A DNA stretch of 64,000 nt from Pseudoalteromonas sp. MM1 (lineage in GTDB: Bacteria; Pseudomonadota; Gammaproteobacteria; Enterobacterales; Alteromonadaceae). Of the stretch, positions 63,477 through 64,000 are shown piece by piece (the first letter of the stretch is position 1; each line of letters starts with the position of its first letter). The stretch spans positions 2,046,001-2,110,000 of the forward strand of contig NZ_AP027922.1 in the NCBI RefSeq assembly GCF_030296835.1, written 5' to 3'. The notes under the pieces were generated by a model. The model made no database searches and was not told where the DNA came from. It saw only the letters and a program-made list of their open reading frames with translations. Position numbers and translations under genes: made by a program.

Positions 63477-64000
63477 ATGAATATAAGAAATGTCGATCTT
63501 AACCTTCTCGTTTATTTAAATGTGTTAATAGATGAAAAAAGTGTTTCAAAAGCGGCTAATAAACTCGCACTAACACAGCCTGCCATGAGTAACGCACTTA
63601 AACGCTTACGTGATTTATTTGACGACCCACTACTTGTACGTGCCGCAGGCTCTATGACCCCCACCAGCAAAGCACTTAGCTTAAAGCCTGAAATAGAGTC
63701 GCTTTTAAAAATGGCAGAGGCGATTACTCAGCCCAGTGAGCAATTTAACCCTGCAACGGCAGAAGTGACTTTTAGAATAATGGCAAACGACTACATGGAG
63801 TCGACCTTAATTGCTCCGTTTATTACCGAGCAACTAGCTAAAAACCCGGGGATTAATTTTGATGTGCTTAGCCCAAGCGATGTAAACCTGCAAGATATGG
63901 AAAAAGGCACTATCGATTTAGCCATAAACCGTTTTAATGGCCTACCACGCTCGTTTCATCAAGCCAGCGTTTGGCGAGATAATTACTGCTGTTTAACCCA
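63477..64000 (+). CDS. LysR-family regulator, N-terminal part (runs off the window)
   Basis: From the ATG at 63477 the frame stays open to base 64,000. It encodes MNIRNVDLNLLVYLNVL, then SVSKAANKLALTQPAMSNALKRLRDLFDDPLLVR, a clear LysR helix-turn-helix, followed by the first effector subdomain (FRIMANDYMESTLIAPFI, IDLAINRF). It is divergent from aceK. It resembles the NodD-like group with short N-termini. Target genes lie outside the window. Confidence 0.9.
   Translation, partial: MNIRNVDLNLLVYLNVLIDEKSVSKAANKLALTQPAMSNALKRLRDLFDDPLLVRAAGSMTPTSKALSLKPEIESLLKMAEAITQPSEQFNPATAEVTFRIMANDYMESTLIAPFITEQLAKNPGINFDVLSPSDVNLQDMEKGTIDLAINRFNGLPRSFHQASVWRDNYCCLT

Noticed and set aside
1..64000. CRISPR array, prophage or rRNA operon
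   Set aside because: No regularly spaced direct repeats, phage structural genes or rRNA sequence were seen.

Overview
The window looks like an AT-rich marine gammaproteobacterium of the Alteromonadales, most likely Pseudoalteromonas or a close relative. Supporting this are aceK, a DUF2999 protein, an assimilatory nirBD-cobA set with a NIT-ANTAR regulator, and a large agar-degradation locus. The genus is an inference from gene content and base composition.

Bases 1 to about 45,300 are an agar utilisation locus. Three GH50 lipoprotein agarases (6662, 21362 and 43819) and a secreted GH16 agarase with a ricin-type CBM13 (45297) cut the polymer. A TonB-dependent receptor (18038) takes up the oligosaccharides, and GH117 (3802) splits neoagarobiose into D-galactose and 3,6-anhydro-L-galactose (L-AHG). 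D-galactose enters the Leloir genes galT, galK and galE. A second, De Ley-Doudoroff-like branch is also present: galactonate dehydratase, KDGal kinase, KDPGal aldolase and an ACS-type acid transporter (23803-30083). L-AHG goes through an aldehyde dehydrogenase, an enolase-superfamily cycloisomerase, an SDR and a zinc dehydrogenase to KDG, then a KDG kinase. A cytochrome P450, a 2Fe-2S ferredoxin and a ferredoxin reductase (32955-35771) match the known 6-O-methyl-D-galactose demethylase systems of agar and porphyran degraders.

Nearly all agar promoters carry the palindrome TTGTTAACAA. I find eight exact copies and one near copy between 6.4 and 45.4 kb, and none in the housekeeping half. It fits a FadR/UxuR-type GntR operator, and a GntR-FCD gene sits at 9102. 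Less explained parts of the locus are a TonB receptor-halogenase-SapC-Gfo/Idh run (18038 down to 11834) and an Fe(II)/2-oxoglutarate dioxygenase followed by a PAL-like beta-propeller (19318-21275). Remnants of a second copy of parts of the locus lie around the galactonate block: a broken TonB receptor, a decayed dioxygenase and an isomerase with one nonsense codon. Decayed IS3 and IS982 elements are also present.

From about 45.3 to 46.3 kb there is decayed sequence: a frameshifted lipoprotein gene and two tRNA-like remnants. It marks the edge of the locus. After it come ordinary genes: a 7TM diguanylate cyclase, carbonic anhydrase, a LysR/GST pair, a PNPOx-FAD-ferredoxin fusion, nirB-nirD-cobA behind an attenuator leader, a NasR-type antiterminator, a lepB paralog, DUF2999, a quinone oxidoreductase, aceK and a partial LysR gene.
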